Source: Bacteroidales bacterium H10
Lineage (GTDB): Bacteria > Bacteroidota > Bacteroidia > Bacteroidales > Muribaculaceae
DNA length: 6,387 bases
Assembly: GCA_001701295.1 (NCBI GenBank)
Contig: DAAV01000161.1
Location: forward strand, 2,152 to 8,538
Reading direction: 5' to 3'
Made by a program: the position numbers and the translations under genes. The notes beneath the pieces were generated by a model. The model ran no database searches and was not told the origin of the DNA. It worked only from the letters and a program-made list of their open reading frames with translations. Within the stretch, counting starts at the first letter, position 1, and every line of letters starts with the position of its first letter. Below are positions 4,973 to 6,387 of this stretch, one piece after another.

Positions 4973-5443
4973 ATGGTAATCCAACGTTGGCAATCTGTTT
5001 TTCTGCTAATCGCAGCGGCTGTTATGGCCTGTTTCACATTTATGTCACTCGGTCAGATTCAGATGACTGAGTATTCTCTCGATTTCACGACGCTCGGTTT
5101 CGAGATAGAAGGAGAATCTACTGACGGAGCCCCTTCCGGCTATCTGATGAGAACCTGGCCTTTCTTTATCGTTTCTCTGCTTAGTTTCTTGCTTCCCCTG
5201 ATCAACATTTTTCTTTTCAGAAATCTGCGTCTTCAGAAAAACGTATGTCTGCTTGAGGTGATAATACTCCTCGGAGTGGTATGTACCGGATGTGCTTATG
5301 GCTATAACGCATTTGAAGGATATTACGTCAGCTGGTCATCATTGATTGTGGCTCCTTTGCTCGCATTTGTAACCGATATAATGGCGTTTAACAGGATATG
5401 TCGCGACCAGCGGGCCTTACGGTCGGCCGACCGCATAAGATGA
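4973..5443 (+). CDS. DUF4293 four-helix membrane protein
   Basis: A complete 156-residue inner-membrane protein of the DUF4293 family, found in Bacteroidetes and without a known activity. Hydrophobic segments at about 7-27, 62-82, 91-111 and 117-139 give four helices with both termini likely inside. Residues 28-60, rich in Glu, Asp, Thr and Gly, form the loop between helices one and two and would face the periplasm. The start (MVIQRWQSVFLL) and the end (RSADRIR) fit the family pattern of an MIQRxQ start and an Arg-rich tail. It is divergent from the DUF1599 gene and is followed by a strong terminator, so it appears monocistronic. Its location before proS is probably positional only. Candidate promoters lie at 4778-4808 and 4861-4890. 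The only ATG that preserves the family start is at 4973; the preceding bases are almost pure A/T with no Shine-Dalgarno. Confidence 0.92.
   Translation: MVIQRWQSVFLLIAAAVMACFTFMSLGQIQMTEYSLDFTTLGFEIEGESTDGAPSGYLMRTWPFFIVSLLSFLLPLINIFLFRNLRLQKNVCLLEVIILLGVVCTGCAYGYNAFEGYYVSWSSLIVAPLLAFVTDIMAFNRICRDQRALRSADRIR
5420..5433. repeat. Perfect 14-bp GC-rich palindrome at the end of the DUF4293 gene
   Basis: CGGTCGGCCGACCG is self-complementary over all 14 bases and sits 8 bases before the stop codon (5441-5443). In RNA it could fold as five pairs closing a GGCC tetraloop, 27 nt ahead of the terminator stem. It encodes the Arg-Ser-Ala-Asp-Arg tail, so codon needs may explain it. Confidence 0.3.
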
Positions 5444-5460
5444 CGGCTTTAAATTTTACA

Positions 5461-5510
5461 CAAGCGTGCAATTTGTCAGTCAAATAGCACGCTTGTTTGC
5501 TTTATTTTTT
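5461..5510 (+). terminator. Strong intrinsic terminator after the DUF4293 gene
   Basis: CAAGCGTGC (5461-5469) pairs perfectly with GCACGCTTG (5487-5495). Above an A-A mismatch (5470/5486), ATTTG (5471-5475) pairs with CAAAT (5481-5485) around the loop TCAGT. A T-rich tract follows (5496-5510, ending in six Ts). It lies 17 nt after the DUF4293 stop and separates that gene from proS. Confidence 0.87.
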
Positions 5511-5511
5511 G

Positions 5512-5519
5512 TATCTTTG
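5512..5519 (+). promoter_or_regulatory. Candidate -7 element (TATCTTTG) for proS
   Basis: TATCTTTG followed by C is an exact match to the TAnnTTTG consensus and comes directly after the terminator T-tract, where a new promoter is required. The nearest upstream TTG (5493-5495) is 16 nt away instead of 19-21 and lies in the terminator stem. Start near 5526 would give a leader of about 155 nt. Confidence 0.45.
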
Positions 5520-5552
5520 CAAATATATTGACCTTAGGGTATGTCTGGAGTT

Positions 5553-6387
<835 letters not shown>

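Overview
This looks like ordinary chromosome from a member of the Bacteroidales. The signs are several gene families largely confined to that group (DUF1599 with its DoxX/MauE-type partner, a DUF4293 four-helix membrane protein, a small HExxH membrane-associated protein), a eukaryote/archaeal-type prolyl-tRNA synthetase, and promoter-like sites matching the Bacteroidetes consensus TTTG-N19-21-TAnnTTTG rather than TTGACA/TATAAT. Moderate GC, gene content and codon style would fit a Muribaculaceae-like gut species, but that finer placement is inference. No rRNA, tRNA, CRISPR array, insertion sequence, phage gene or other mobile element is visible.

Layout. Positions 1-1312 hold a minus-strand cluster transcribed towards the left edge: a small HExxH protein, a lipoprotein flavodoxin and the first 112 codons of a Nudix hydrolase, with gaps of only 17 and 31 nt. 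Position 1435 starts a divergent beta-class carbonic anhydrase; the 122-bp divergent gap contains an 11-bp-stem inverted repeat. From 2094 a clear Bacteroidetes promoter leads a two-gene plus-strand unit: a small exported protein ending in a Cys-x-Cys-x-Cys-x-Cys tail, and rlmH 2 nt later. rlmH converges on, and overlaps by 35 bp, a minus-strand DoxX/MauE-like membrane gene, itself preceded by and overlapping (38 bp) a DUF1599 gene. From that pair's start, a divergent promoter region leads a plus-strand DUF4293 membrane gene, which ends at a strong intrinsic terminator. A separate promoter and a long, inverted-repeat-rich leader then precede proS, cut by the right edge after 235 codons.

How the genes work together. 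The window is mostly separate housekeeping functions: CO2/bicarbonate balance (carbonic anhydrase), ribosome maturation (RlmH on helix 69 of 23S rRNA) and translation (ProS). The DUF1599-DoxX pair is probably translationally coupled. The HExxH/flavodoxin/Nudix trio may be an operon, but its shared purpose is not evident.

I did not find an obviously new defence, mobile or biosynthetic system. The best leads are regulatory or small-protein ones: the stem-loop at the likely 5' end of the carbonic anhydrase message, the repeated TCCGGA palindromes in the proS leader, the exported tetra-cysteine-tailed protein coupled to rlmH, and the rlmH terminator that appears to be encoded across its own stop codon inside the convergent gene.
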